Origin: Larix kaempferi | Taxonomy: Eukaryota > Streptophyta > Pinopsida > Pinales > Pinaceae | NCBI GenBank assembly: GCA_027924585.1 | Contig: BSBM01000442.1 | Coordinates: 8,680,001-8,744,000 of the forward strand | Length of the DNA stretch: 64,000 bases | Direction: 5' to 3' | In this document: positions 45,082-57,028 of the stretch, piece by piece | Layout: each line of letters begins with the position of its first letter | Numbering within the stretch: position 1 is the first letter of the stretch | The notes under the pieces: model-generated | Seen by the model: only the letters and a program-made list of their open reading frames with translations | Database searches by the model: none | Told to the model about the DNA's origin: nothing | Position numbers and translations under genes: made by a program

Positions 45082-46265
45082 TCACTTCACTTTGGAAGGA
45101 ACCTTGATCTGAAGTGCACCAAGCCTCTCTCTGAAGTACTCAAACTGCACTTTGGCCAATGGCTTGGTCAATATATATGCAACTTGCTCATTCATCGCAA
45201 CATACTCTGCTTCGGCTGTACTCAGTGCTACGCAGGATTGCTTCCTGCTAAACCAAGAGATCACACCTGATCCCATACTGAAGCAGCACCCATAATTGCT
45301 CTTCCTATCTACAACACTACCTGCCCAATCTAAATCAACATAACCCTACAGGTTAAACTTTTGATTCGCATCATACTTGATCCCATAATCAATCGTACCC
45401 TTCAGGTATCTCAGAATATGCTTTACAGAACTAGGTGAACATCTCTCAGATCCATCAGGAACTTGCTCAATGTGTTCATCGCAAAGTAAATATCTGGTCT
45501 TGTGTTCGTCAGGTACATAGAGGACCCAATCATCTGACGATACATCATGACATCAACCAGATCAAATGAAGCATCACACAGAAGCTTCAGGTTCGATTCC
45601 ATAGGTGTGGCCATAGCCTTGCAGTCCATCATCCCGAACCTTTTCAGGATCTCTACTGCATACTTCCCTTGTCTAAGGAAGATTCCATCTGCACTCTGCC
45701 ATACCTCCATGCCAAAAAACAAATAGTGCATCATCCCCAAGTTCTTCATCTCGAACTTGGAAGCAAGCTTCGGCTGCATGTCAGCAATCAATCTATCTTC
45801 ACATGTAATAAACAGGTAATCCAGATACAAAAGTAGTATCACTGGATTGCCTTCCTCAACCTTGTAGTAAAGGTTGGAATCCTCTTTACTTTTGGTAAAG
45901 CCCAAACTGGATAGAAAGCTATCTATCCTACCATACCAAGTTTTGAACATATATGACTCCTTGTCATGTGTCTAAGAACCAAGTGGCTGCTCCACATACA
46001 CTTCTTCTTCAACTACACCATTCAAGAAGGCTGTCTTGAAATCCATCTGGTGTATCTTCCACTTCATCACTGTAGCCGGAGGAAGTACTGATCTAATGGA
46101 AGTGTATCTGGCTACAGGAGCAAAAGTCTCTATGCTACCACCTGCAACATGCTTGATCTTGTAGATTCTCTTGGAAGTCACTGCAGACTCCCCTTCAGGT
46201 CTTGGGACTGCATCCCAAACATCTTCATGATCGACTAGTACTCCTCGATCATGGCATTCTTTTCA
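45082..46265 (-). pseudogene. RT and RNase H remnant of B unit 2
   Basis: Homologous throughout to 19729-20930. It includes KRIYKIKHVAGGSIETFAPV, showing an in-frame deletion of about 20 codons between GGSI and ETF relative to B1. It also has DFKTAFLNGVVEEEVYVEQP, the altered catalytic box YLDY, MKNLGMMHYLFFGMEV, then RNase H with SRKQSCVALSTAEAEYVAM. It is somewhat less damaged than unit 1: the frame is open from 45950 down to 45423. The YLDY change means it could not have coded active RT. Confidence 0.85.
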
Positions 46266-46724
46266 GATCCTAGGAACTTCAATATCTTCAATATTTTCAA
46301 TAGATAACTTTGTTGCTGAACAAATGTTGTAGTCCTTCTTTTGTAGGTGATGGTATACGATCTTTCCTACACAACAAGTTAAATTGCATGATTAGAAAAC
46401 ATCTCATAGTTTTCAGAACAAATTCTTACACATAAAGAAATATGTCATACAGTCATGCAATTATCTTAGCCAATGTTTCAATACAACATTTATCCATATT
46501 CCGTAACTTTCTAGATGCCTTCCAATCTCTACCAGAACATTGTTAAGAGTGTGCACAACTCCTAACATGTCAGCAAAGAGGTTTCATTATAGATAAGTAG
46601 CAGAGGAATGTTGTACAGTGCCATAGGCCACTTACCCATGTATATTAGTAGTATATTGTTCATCAATGCAACTATTCTAATATGCATAATACAACACCTA
46701 ATTCTAGGAACATAAGCATATACA
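46266..46724 (-). other. Non-coding spacer of B unit 2
   Basis: Collinear with 20931-21404. No gene. Confidence 0.55.
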
Positions 46725-46934
46725 TCATTGAATAACATTATGTAAGAAATGACAATTCAAATAATTATATTTGTTTGGTTGCCGGGTGGACTCCCTCTGA
46801 ATCTTTGCAACTCCATTCTGATGTGGATTGTGAGAAGTGGTCAACTCCCTCTGAATATCTGCATCCTTGCAGAAACTACTGAAGTGTGCTCCTTTGCTTT
46901 CTTGCAGGAACAATTGGAGTGTGCTCCCTCTTGA
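46725..46934 (-). pseudogene. Integrase scrap of B unit 2
   Basis: Encodes HFSSFCKDADIQREL and HNPHQNGVA on the minus strand, the best preserved of the four copies. It then passes into unrelated residues instead of the rest of integrase. Confidence 0.75.
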
Positions 46935-49079
46935 TCTTTGCTTCCTGGATTACTTGTCCTTGAACTTATATCCATCCTTAATCACTATGCATGCTTATTA
47001 TTATCATCATTGTGTTATCCTTGAGGTCTCATACATAATCACACATTTATTAGTATAATCTTAATACTATCAAAACACAATAATCTTAAACATGTATAGT
47101 CATGAACATTCACAAATAATAAACATTAGTATTCAAGGTTTCAGGGAAGTCTTCTTTTACTCATGCATATTCTTATTTGATCATAGGTCTCTTCTGATTA
47201 GTTAAATCCTCAATGCATAAACCCGTGATTACTGAAACCTATACCTTCATGATTCTTCTGGTTAGACATATCATCAATTATGGTAAGAAACATAATATGC
47301 ATACAACCATGACTATTCAAACCTATGACTTCATGAATAATCATTATCAACAACACAACAGTATAAGATCCTAACACAAGGTAGGATTCTATCTTGATAT
47401 AGGAAAAACATACCTAGATTAGCATGCTAGCTAGTTATGTCTAACATACCCGCATAATGTCTTCTAGTTCTCTTCAGTGACTTGTGCTAGTAACCTACAT
47501 GTCTCATAAGTTAACCATTGTAGAACCAAGTTATACATACCTCGTAAGTATATCTTCTATGTGATCCATGACAATGGATGAATCTTTGTCTTCATGTCAC
47601 CATGATCATATGTTCTTGAAGTAGAACATGATTTGTCTTTCTTGGTGTACCTTTTATGTTAGAAGACAGCATAAACCTCATACAACACCATAATGCATTA
47701 GTACAATCATAAGTGTCAACACCCTAACCAATGAATATATTCTATCATGCATTCATAATTTTGTTAAGGTGATACGACAAATCTAAAATCAAGATTGTAC
47801 TAAGCGTAATAACATGAAGACAAACATACCATAAACTTAATCATGAACAAATCTCGAAACATACCTCAATGAGTCATACCTGTCGAGATCGCTTGTAATC
47901 TTCTTCTATGATTAACCCAATCCACTTGATTTACAAGAACTGGACCTAGAGCTGGATTAGGGTTTGTCAAAGAAACCCGAAAAATTCAAACTTTGAATTT
48001 CAAATTTCTGAAAGGATAGAAATATGCGCCTTGATGAGCTAATCAAGCTAGTATATTCAGAATTTGAAAACTGCAAAGTTTCACTCCTCAATTTTGCCTT
48101 TGAAACTTTCGGATTTACTGGACATGACCCCGAAATAGGGTTTGATGAAGCCCACTCTTCTGCCCAATCAAAAGGTTTGATCCAAATCTCTAAGCTTCTA
48201 TTTTTCTTAGGAGCTTCCAGCCGTGGTCACAAATTTCAAAAATTCCAATTTTTGCAGAAGCCCTAATTTTCCACTTTTCCAATCAAAGTCCCGAACTAGG
48301 GTCTGATCAAGCCCAGTATTTTGCCCAACCAAAAATTCTGAACTTGGTCTCTAAATTTCTATTTTTATGAGTGGCATTCAGCCGTAGTCTCCGATTACAA
48401 AAATTCCAACTTTCTCCGAAACCCTAAATTCCGGAAGCCATGAATGAAGGTTCTCAAAAATAATTCTGTTATGACAGAAATATGTACCTGGTTGTTTCTG
48501 GTGTAACTCTGAACTTTTCGATCCACAGGGTCTGAAAATTTTTCTTGAGATATCTTGACCTATCATATTTCCATCCCAATAGGTCTGACCTCAATTGGAT
48601 TCTCTGAGAGAGAGTTATTCCAATTGTCACAACGTGACTTGTTTATGGGATAAAATAGGAGAGCGAACTTATATGGCATGCCATGTTTCACTGGTTCAAC
48701 TTCGGCCTTTGAAATTTTTTCTTGAGATAGTACAGTTTGTGTACTACCAATCACGTTTTACTAAATTTCATTTGGAGCTTCCTAGCCCAAGTTATGACCT
48801 TTTTTCCAAGGTCACCTGTTTATGACTGAGATCTGGAAGAGGCAGAAACCCTATATTGTACAGATCATAAATCACAAAGTACAACGAATTAGAAGTTGTC
48901 CTTTGGTTACAAGGTACATGGGGATCTTGTCTTCGACCTGTAAAAGCTTCAGATCCGAAAAATCCGCCAAAATGGATTTATAGCTAAAGTTCTACGATGA
49001 ATGGTTTTTTCTATATCAAGCCCTAGCATCGTAAGTGCAACAAGTGTCATACATGCCATATTATGCCTTCTTTCAGGCT
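46935..49079 (-). other. Leader of B unit 2
   Basis: Collinear with 21601-23721, with the roughly 160-bp repeat pair (about 47970-48400) and the uninterrupted element A target near 48445. No conserved frame. Confidence 0.65.
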
Positions 49080-49092
49080 AGCTTTGATACCA
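49080..49092 (-). other. Primer binding site of B unit 2
   Basis: agctttgatacca, one base off the iMet complement, abuts LTR-c. Confidence 0.8.
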
Positions 49093-49727
49093 TGTTAAAT
49101 TTTCAGAATTTACTTCAATCTGATCTAGGATCTTAACTGAGAGAACAACATGTACAGCAAATCTACAACATATCAATCATGGACACAATAATGCAAGCAC
49201 ACAAGAGACACAGAGTTTACTTGGGGAAAACCATAAAGGTGAAAAACCCAAATAACTTCCTCAGAGATAGATAGAGCAATGATACAACCAGAATACAAGA
49301 GATAGTCTTCTCCTAGCAGCAGAGCCTCCTCCTCATAAGTGCTCCACTTTCCGAATGAGAGAAGTGTGTGAATGAATGATCAAATAGAGATCTCCCGATC
49401 TCTATTTATACTTGTCCTGTCCTGCCCGATAAACAATGGGGCCTACATGTCTAGCTTAACCCATGGTTAACTTAATCCAGGACAACCCCACACTTGGTGG
49501 TCTAATAACCCTTTGACCCACATGACTTATACAGGGACGACCCCAACAGGGTGGTCTAATAACCCATCAAGTATAAGTTACAACAATTACAATATAAATT
49601 ACGACACTTCCGTATAGAGGAATAATAACATCTCTATAGGAATACAAACACTTCCGTATAGAGGAATAATACCATCTCTATAGGAGTACAAAATACATAT
49701 ATGAAATACATGGATGAAATACATTCC
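49093..49727 (-). repeat. B array LTR-c (5' LTR of unit 2, end lost)
   Basis: Follows LTR-b for about 635 bases, then breaks at acattcc, about 21 bases before the expected end. Element C's LTR resumes there. The join shares ttcc with both parents, so a small deletion with microhomology is likely. The minus-strand TATA box appears as tatttata at 49403-49410. Confidence 0.85.
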
Positions 49728-50057
49728 CTACATTAGTGCTATTACCATCAGTTACACTTATTACACTCAGTTAGACTCAGTTTGACACCTGGATGACAAT
49801 TACTTGTCCATTGATGACCACCACTGATTGATGATGAAGACTCCTAGTTGGAGCCAAGCTATGCCATGCAGTATATTTGAATTACCTCCTTGGCTAATTC
49901 AAATTGCTCACTCATTGTGACTGTATTGTATTGTAATTCTACTATTATGGATTATAGAGCACTGATGGATCTCTCTTGCACAGTTTTTACTCCAATTTGT
50001 TTTACATCATTGTGATTGATTTACTTGTTCAAAAGATCTGTTGTGACTAATTTTACA
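49728..50057 (+). repeat. Element C 5' LTR, right part
   Basis: From ctacattagtgctattacc to gactaattttaca it matches 54999-55334 of the 3' LTR, except that the 3' LTR has one more gttagactca unit. Confidence 0.9.
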
Positions 50058-50070
50058 TGGTATCAGAGCC
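50058..50070 (+). other. Element C primer binding site (tRNA-iMet)
   Basis: tggtatcagagcc directly follows the LTR. Confidence 0.9.
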
Positions 50071-50399
50071 ATGGAAGGGACAAGATCTCTCTTCTACAGG
50101 TGTTCTACATGAAGAATTGAGTGAATTTGCTCAAAATTACTGAAGTTTTGGCATGCAAAATCTCATGTGCATTCGTTCATGTGCATGCAAAGCTGAAAAA
50201 TACTCTCCAATCCACTCTAGAAGCTTGATTTTTCCACAGAATTCCTAGATTTGATACATTGGATCATTCAAGCTTGCTTGATCTCCAATCCCAGGTGTGA
50301 TACAACTCTAAAAGGGTGGATTGTTCGACCTTACTATTCTTGTTTTGATTGTGATTTGCAGGTTAATTGTCTCCATCAAGTGCCTTCACTATCATTGAG
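50071..50399 (+). other. Element C leader
   Basis: About 330 non-coding bases up to the gag ATG. No structure noticed. Confidence 0.6.
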
Positions 50400-51290
50400 A
50401 TGGATTATTATTATTCAAAGCTACTCACTCCCTTCAATTATTTTGAATGGAAGAATGACATGGAGATTATGTTGCGCTCAAAAGGGTACTACAGAGTCAC
50501 CATGGGCCTCGAAGTTGAGCCCAATACTCTCATTGAAAAATCCAAGCACTTCAACAAATTGGATGAAGCATATGGTCTTCTTTGCCTCAATATTTCCAAG
50601 GATCTTCACTTTCACCTCATTGTATTGACTACTCCAAAGGCAATATGGGAGCAACTCGAAAATATTTTTGGGAAGCAAGATGACATGCGGTCTTTTCAAT
50701 TGGAAAATGAATTGATTGCCTTGAATCCTGAGAATTTCGAGACCATTAATGATTTTTTCACAAGATTCAAGCATTTGAATTTGAAATTGAAGAACAATGG
50801 AGTTATCAAATAGGATAAACAATTGATCCTCTCCATTCTTTCAAAACTTGGTAAATATTTCTCGGTATTTGTCTCTACTTTCAATTCCGGTCGGCTAACT
50901 ACCCCGAATTGCAACATGCCTACCTTGAATGCCTTCATGAGTCTGTTACCAAAGAGCATGATAAGATAATTAAAATGGGGTCCATAATATCCATAGATTC
51001 ATCCCTCTTTGTTCAAGGATCCAAGAATTCAAATGGAAAAGGGAAGCAAAAGAAAGAGAAGCCCAAATTCGAACCATCCAAGCAAAGAGAGAAAAGAAAA
51101 CCATCGGATGCACCATCCGGTTCAAGGAACAAGCAAAAGGGTAAAGAGGGTAACGAAAAATCTAAATGTTCATATTGCAACCATGGCTTTCATCCTGAAA
51201 GTTCAAGCATGAATAAAAAAATAGATCAAATGGCCCTCCTTTTGGAAAAGAATAACATAATTCTTCCCGACGGTGCATGGAAGAAGGATA
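50400..51290 (+). pseudogene. gag: Element C gag
   Basis: Starts at the ATG at 50400 (MDYYYSKLLTPFNYFEWK), matching element A's gag start. The core is open to TAG at 50811-50813. It continues (LILSILSKLGKYFSVF) to a frameshift at about 50895, after which 50909 onward carries the Lys-rich tract and zinc knuckle. The knuckle reads CSYCNHGFH...S, with the last Cys changed to Ser. The knuckle is in the same frame as the protease, as usual for copia. Confidence 0.85.
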
Positions 51291-52057
51291 TAAATGATGA
51301 TCATGAAAGAGGTCAAGCACTCATGGAAACTATTTCGAAACCCACCACTCTACTGATAGATTCCGGTGCCTCGAATCATATGGAAGCAAATATTGACTCC
51401 TTTTCTTCATTTGATCCAAACAGCTCCATCCCCATCCATTTGGGAGACGACTCAAAATTTTCATCAAAAGGTAAAGGTACCATCCATTTAGAGCATGGAA
51501 GTTTTCAGAATGTTCTTTATGTGCCTTCCTTGGCTTCGAATCTACTTTATGTGTATCAAATGACACACAAAGGTGCACCAAATCAAGTTACATTCAGCCC
51601 TAACAAATTTGAAATTTTTTATATTGAAATTGGAAGACTTATTGCATTCGGAAAGGCAAATCATACTACAAAATACTATGAGTTTTTACACTTTGTGCCG
51701 CTTGAAAAACCCACTGCTCTTCTCACTCATGGCAATGAGGTTAGTAGGATTTGGAATGAAAGGTTTGGAAACTTTAATTACAAGTATTTGCTGCTGTTAC
51801 AAAACAAATCCATGGTTGATGGTCCTCCGCACCTCCATTCCACGAAGGGAATTTGCTCAGGTTGCATCATTGGGAAGCACCCCGAGCACAAGTTCGACCG
51901 CGGAAAAGCTAGAATATCTTCTACTATTTTGGGTCTCATACATTCTGATATCAGTGTTCCATTTCCAAATATTTCCATGAATGGTTCAAGGTATGTTTTG
52001 ACATTCATCGATGACTTCTCCCGCTTTACTTGGGTCTTTTTTCTCAAAAACAAGTAA
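51291..52057 (+). pseudogene. pol: Element C protease and integrase, first half
   Basis: Part of a 382-codon open frame from 50909. The protease has an intact LLIDSGASNHM active site. The GAG-pre-integrase zinc finger follows (IWNERFGNFNYKYL, where the family's second His is Asn; GICSGCIIGKH). The integrase core starts with HSDISVPF, keeping the first catalytic Asp, and FIDDFSRFTWVFF. The frame ends in TAA at 52055-52057. Confidence 0.85.
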
Positions 52058-52988
52058 GAAGTGCTTGGAAAATTCAAGGATTTTAAGGCTTCTGTTGAGA
52101 CCGCCACTGAGAGCAAGATCAAAGATCTTAGATATGATAATGGAAGAGAATATATTAATACTGAGTTGCTGTAGCTTTGTGCCGAAATCAGAATTCAGAT
52201 CCAACATACAGTTCCCTACACACCCCAGCAAAATAGTGTAGCGGAAAGGAAGAATCGGTCATTGAAAGAGAGGGCTACCTGTATGCTTGAGTCAAAAGGT
52301 TTGGCTGCAAAAATTTGGGCTGAATCCATGAATTTTTTTCATACATCCAGAACCGAGTTCCACATTCATCCGTGAAAGGTAAAAATCCTTTCGAAGCATT
52401 CACTGGTCACAAACCGGATGTGTCCAATTTGAGGGTTTTTGGCTCCACTGCATGGGCTAGAATTCCTTCTGAAAAGAGAAAAGCTTTGGATCCAGAAAGT
52501 ACTGAATACATCCTAATAGGATATGGAGAAGAATAAAAAGCATATAATCTATTGAATATTATATCCAAAAATATATTCATAGAGCGAAGTGTGAAGCTTG
52601 AAGAACCGCTTCCAGATATGAAACTAGTCGAGGAAAACACTGCCGATCCGCAGTCTTTACAAGAAGAAGTTTCAATAGAAGATGAAGAAAGCATTGGATC
52701 TGATATTTCTGATATTTTATCAGACTTTGATGGCCATGACATATCAGGTTCAGAATCTGACCATAATGATCCTCCTTAGTTACCAAAGTGGGCCCAAAAC
52801 ACTCTACAATCTGCTGCTCAAAACATTGAAAATCTTGTTGATCCAAGGAGACAAGAGAAGAATTTCAAAGAGAAGGTATGGATCTTTCACTTTCTGATCC
52901 ATTATTATCTGAGAAATGTTATTTGATTATTGGTTCAGATCCCAAAACATACTATCATTCCCACTGAGACCCAAGATGGAAAACCGCC
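52058..52988 (+). pseudogene. pol: Element C integrase second half and linker
   Basis: After the TAA the same frame continues with LRYDNGREYINTELL, a TAG, then YTPQQNSVAERKNRS (second Asp and Glu contexts kept). A frameshift falls near 52340, and then come the NLRVFGST-type and acidic serine-rich linker pieces (52552-52779 in another frame). Several stops and at least two frameshifts. Confidence 0.75.
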
Positions 52989-54473
52989 ATGGATGAAGAG
53001 TACAGTTCTCTTCAAAAGAACAATACATGGGAGCTAGTTTCTCTTCCACCTGGAAGAAAATTAGTCCAATGTAAGTGGGTCTACCGCACGAAAGTTTCTG
53101 CTGATGGATCTATTAGAAAATACAAAGCTAGGCTGGTGGAAAAAGGTTTCTCCCAATTCCAAGGAGTGGACTACACTGATACCTTTGCACTGGTTGCAAA
53201 GATGGATTCCATCCGCCTAGTTTTGGCTATTTCCGCATCCAAGCACTGGGAAGTGCACCATATGGATGTGAAGAGTGATTTTATACATGGATATCTTGAT
53301 GAAGAAGTATATATGAAGCATCCATAAGGATACATATCAGATCCATCATTAGTTTGCATATTGAAGAAATCTTTGTATGGATTGAAACAGACCCCAAGAG
53401 CTTGGTACGCAAAGATGGACTCCTTCCTTATTTCTCAGAATTTCAAAAGATGCAAATCTGATCCGGATGTGTACCTACAGAAAGTTAAAGGTAATTTGAT
53501 GATTTTTGTTCTTTATGTTGATGATCTTCTCATTACTGGTAGCACTCTCCTTACAATCAACAAGCTAAAAACAGCCTTAAATCTAGCTTTTGACATGAGC
53601 GATTTGGGCTTGCTTAAGCTATTTTTGGGCTTGGAGATAGATCAAAATTTTGATGGAATCAAATTATCTCAGAAAAAGTATGCTTCAGACCTACTATTAA
53701 ATTTTAATATGGAAGAATGTAAGGCTGCTCCGTTTCCATTCCTCTTAGGAATCAGTCTTGAGGAAGGAAATTCTACACCGCTTGCAGATTGCACTATGTA
53801 TCGACAGTTGATTGGTTCACTACTCTACTTGACACACTTAAGGCCTGATATTTCTTATGCCGTGAGTGATGTATCAAGGTATATGCAACATCCCCATGAT
53901 ATTCATTGGAGGGAATCCAAGCGGATCTTGCAGTATGTGCAAGGTACGAGACATTTTGGCACACATTATGCTGCAGATTCTGAGCTAGATTTCATTGGTT
54001 TTACTGATTCAGATTGGGTGGGTGATAGCATTGATCGGAAGTCCACTTTCAGTTATTTTTTCATGATTGGAAATGGCCCTATTTTCTAGTCAAGAAAAAA
54101 GTAGGCAGCCATTGCACTTTCTTCAATAGAGGTAGAGTATCGAGGGGCAATCAATGCCTGCATTAAGGCAGTTTGGTTGTAGGGTATTCTTTTCGAGTTT
54201 GATTTTGGTAGCAGTACTTCGACTGTCACATTTTGTGACAATCAAAGTGCTATTAAGATCTTCACAGATCCAGTTAAGTGGAAGAGGACCAATCACATTG
54301 AGATTCATATGCACTACATCCGAGAGTTGGTGCATGATCGCACCATCATTATGCAATATTGCCCTATTGATGAGCAAATTGCATACATCTTCACCAAGAG
54401 CTTCACTGAGAAGAAGTTCTCTTACCTACATTCACTGTTGGGGGTGAGTTCCATCATGGTGGAGACAGATTAG
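52989..54473 (+). pseudogene. pol: Element C reverse transcriptase and RNase H
   Basis: One phase from the RT start (NNTWELVSLPPGRK) to the final TAG at 54471, interrupted by TAA at 53325, TAG at 54087, and further stops in RNase H. Motifs: KWVYRTKVSADGS, DVKSDFIHG, KKSLYGLKQTPRAWY, and an intact YVDD box (LYVDDLLITG near 53512-53541). RNase H has FTDSDWVGDSIDRKS, CDNQSAIK and NHIEIHMHYIR. The RT and RNase H residues I can judge are better kept than in family B. Confidence 0.9.
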
Positions 54474-54644
54474 ATCCATTTTATGTTTAGCTTGAGGGGG
54501 GGCTTTCTTCCCACTGGGTTTTCCCTCTTTCCTCACTTAGCTTATTTTTGACATTTTTGGATTATTGTATTGAGGTGACTTTTGGTCTCAGTAACCAGGG
54601 CTTGAAATTTTATTTTTTACATCATTGTATAGCTTGAGGGGGGG
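54474..54644 (+). other. Element C 3' untranslated region and polypurine tract
   Basis: Non-coding, ending in gaggggggg (54636-54644) against the 3' LTR. An earlier gcttgagggggggc (54491-54504) is a second, similar purine run. Confidence 0.8.
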
Positions 54645-55334
54645 TGTTTGGATATCTCATCATTCAGTATGTACTTTGCATGCATGCATGCTGCCCAATC
54701 ACCAATTTGTTGCCTCTAGCACCTAGTCCCTAGTCTTCCAGCACCAGGGAGCTTCCTTCCACTCAGTTTTATCCCTCCTAGTTCTTAGTGCGCCCAGCAT
54801 GCGCATACCACCTGAGAGGGGTTCCTTTTCTCACCTACCAGTCCAGTTCACTTCAGTTAGCTAGTTGTCTTTCCTTGATTTGAGGCTAGACTGACTCCTA
54901 ACTACTATTACCACTCCGATGGACCTCCAATGAGACTTACTACCTATTTCGAGTCTAGTTAAATCCTCATGTGCCCTCCACTAAGCCTCCTTCCCTACAC
55001 TAGTGCCATTACCATCAGTTACACTTATTACACTCAGTTAGACTCAGTTAGACTCAGTTTGACACCTAGATGACAGTTACTTGTGCATTGATGACCACCA
55101 CTGATTGATGATGAGGACTTCTAGTTGGAGCCAAGCTATGCCATGCAGTATATTCGAATGAAATCCTTGTCTAATTCTAATTGCTCACTCATTGTGACTA
55201 TATTGTATTGTAATTCTACTATTCTAGATTATAGAGCACTGATGCATCTCTCTTGCACATTTTTTACTCCAATTTGTTTTACATCATTGTGATTGATTTA
55301 CTTGTTCAATAGATCTGATGTGACTAATTTTACA
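54645..55334 (+). repeat. Element C 3' LTR
   Basis: 690 bp, tgtttggata to aattttaca. It includes a short tgcatgca run, and a gttagactca unit repeated more often than in the 5' LTR. Confidence 0.95.
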
Positions 55335-56419
55335 CCATAGGTCTCTATCCAGCCTCTTTTCTTTCAGCTGAGAGAACACCCTCGAGCTAGGATGTGTATC
55401 CACTAAGGAGGAACTAGAAAGGATCACTCACATCCATGATCTCACACAAACAATCATGCACACCCAACACAAGGAAGGTCCCCTTCCCCGCTGCACAGTC
55501 CCTCAGGTGTCCCTTCCATCCAGAGATCTTCAGGGTGGGCATAGAAAGGTCCAAGCTACTAATTCCTTGAGAATCTAGTCTTCACTAGGTTTATCAAGCA
55601 ATCCCAAGCTCTGTTCTATCATTCATGCTTGGATTTTCACAATTCGGTGATCAAATAACTCAATCCCGTAATTGGACTTCTAGGATTTAAAAAATGGGTT
55701 TTCCAATGGATTTAGGGGTATCTAATACTCTCAATTTCTCCCAAAGGTTCATGTATATGGATCCCCCATTGGATTTCTCTGTCAATACCAAAGTCTGGGT
55801 GTTTATGGCACTTCAAAACGTGGGTTAATTCACAGTTGCAATTTCTGGTTTTTCTCACTGCTAGGCATGTGTAATGGATGAAAAATGGAGCTTAGATTTT
55901 CAACAATGGAATGGGAATGAGGAAAAATGAATTCCCATAAGGTAGACTAACTTTTGGGTCAAGTAAACAGAGCCCATACTCTACCATAAAAATTTCTGGG
56001 CTGCCCATGCTCCATTGAAGCCATGGACTGATTTCTTCAACAACTTTCTTACACAGAATTAAATGTCAGCAAGGAAAGTCAAGTGGGTTCTCAAAATGAC
56101 ATTTGGCAGCCTATGGTTCAATCCCACAACCCCCTCACCACTTCTTAGTTGAATACACATGGCCCCTTCTCATTAGTTTCTTCCATAGCCAGTTTTGGTG
56201 TTTTATTGCATGATGTTTATTTACATCATTTTACACTGTTCTATGGCTTAATAGCACATGGGTAACATAATATCTAATACTTGCCTTTTTAACTAAAAAT
56301 CTGAGCATCCACTAGCGGGGCCTTGGCCTTGAGCTCCACGCCAGGAAAACATACATCACATGTATACAATATTTACATTAAAAGATAATATATCCTAAGC
56401 GTCAAAATGGGGTATTACA
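55335..56419 (-). mobile_element. LTR L3, right part
   Basis: Continues from 15469 and ends ggggtattaca. It shares the block gtccctcaggtg...ggcatagaa with the solo LTR, and ggggccttggccttgagctc with L2 and L4. A polypurine complement follows directly, so this is the 3' LTR of a minus-strand element. Confidence 0.7.
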
Positions 56420-56436
56420 ATCCCCTCCCCCTTAGA
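56420..56436 (-). other. Polypurine tract next to L3
   Basis: atcccctcccccttaga; on the minus strand this is a purine run ending in ggggat right at the LTR start TGTAATACCCC. Confidence 0.75.
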
Positions 56437-56535
56437 ATAACACCGTCCTCGGTGTTCCAATACTTAGGAATACATATACAATTTACACGTACAAAATTTT
56501 CAAAAATTTTGCAGGTCTGCCCTGCATTCTATCAT

Positions 56536-57000
56536 TTAATTTGAACTTTTAGGACCAAGTCCTTTGGATTCCACAAGCTGCTCTTGCTGGTTCGGATCTT
56601 CCAACTCATCCACAAGTCTGAAAACTTTATGGCTGCTACCCTCTTGATGTTCGTTTGTTGGGAAGTTGCGGCGGCAATGATTTCCTCCACATTTCCAACA
56701 TTTCACTGGCTTCTTTGTCTTTTCCTACTCAATTTCCTTTGAGTCTTCCCACCTGGAACGTTTCTTAGTGGAGTGATTGGATGAATGCCTCCTCATTGAT
56801 CCATTGTCCTTTCCTTGTCTGATTGTTTCCAGAATTATTTTTACCTGTCTTTGTAGATAAACAGAGGTCTGCAAAACCTTATGGTTCATCTCATTCTACT
56901 GCTTTTGTAGCTTGAGCAGTTCTCCAAGATTTTCTTGGGTCTTGGAAATTGTTTGAAGAATATTTTCAGCCAAATCCATTAGCTTTTGGTTTGTTTCCAT
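56536..57000 (-). pseudogene. Short gag-like frame of the L3 element
   Basis: A single 155-codon phase from the ATG at 57000 to TAA at 56536, with two in-frame TAG codons (after residue 34 and near residue 91). The first third is a leucine/lysine-rich probable coiled coil (ILQTISKTQENLGELL), then a basic Ser/Arg stretch. A zinc-knuckle-like CWKCGGNHCRRNF follows, where the final Cys of the family pattern is replaced. No protease, RT or integrase lies on either side: the polypurine tract follows 100 bases later and a primer-site-like sequence precedes it by 29. This fits a gag-only non-autonomous element. Confidence 0.6.
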
Positions 57001-57028
57001 GGCCAATGTACACAATAGCCCACTCTTT

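Larger units (their letters stand above)
15839..49727 (-). mobile_element. Tandem family B array: LTR-internal-LTR-internal-LTR
   Basis: Three same-orientation LTRs (15839-16494, 23735-24390, 49093-49727) bracket two internal regions. Both flanking contexts show this: at each LTR's left edge an iMet primer-site complement (LTR-b, LTR-c), and at its right edge a polypurine complement ctccctcttaactagg (LTR-a, LTR-b). Removing the later insertions (solo LTR L4 in unit 1, element D in unit 2) leaves internal regions of about 5.62 and 5.65 kb. The middle LTR serves as 5' LTR of unit 1 and 3' LTR of unit 2. The left flank ends in tcatg; the right end has lost about 21 bases of LTR-c together with some of the C LTR, so no target duplication survives. 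Confidence 0.9.
15470..55334 (+). mobile_element. Copia element C, split by the tandem B array
   Basis: Plus-strand Ty1/copia element. Its 5' LTR is divided into 15470-15838 and about 49724-50057 by a 33.9-kb insertion. The internal region is 50058-54644 and the intact 3' LTR 54645-55334 (690 bp). Both LTR pieces align with the corresponding halves of the 3' LTR. It lies inside L3. Without the insertion it would be about 6 kb. It is related to element A (same gag start type and RT motifs) but has different LTRs. Confidence 0.9.
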
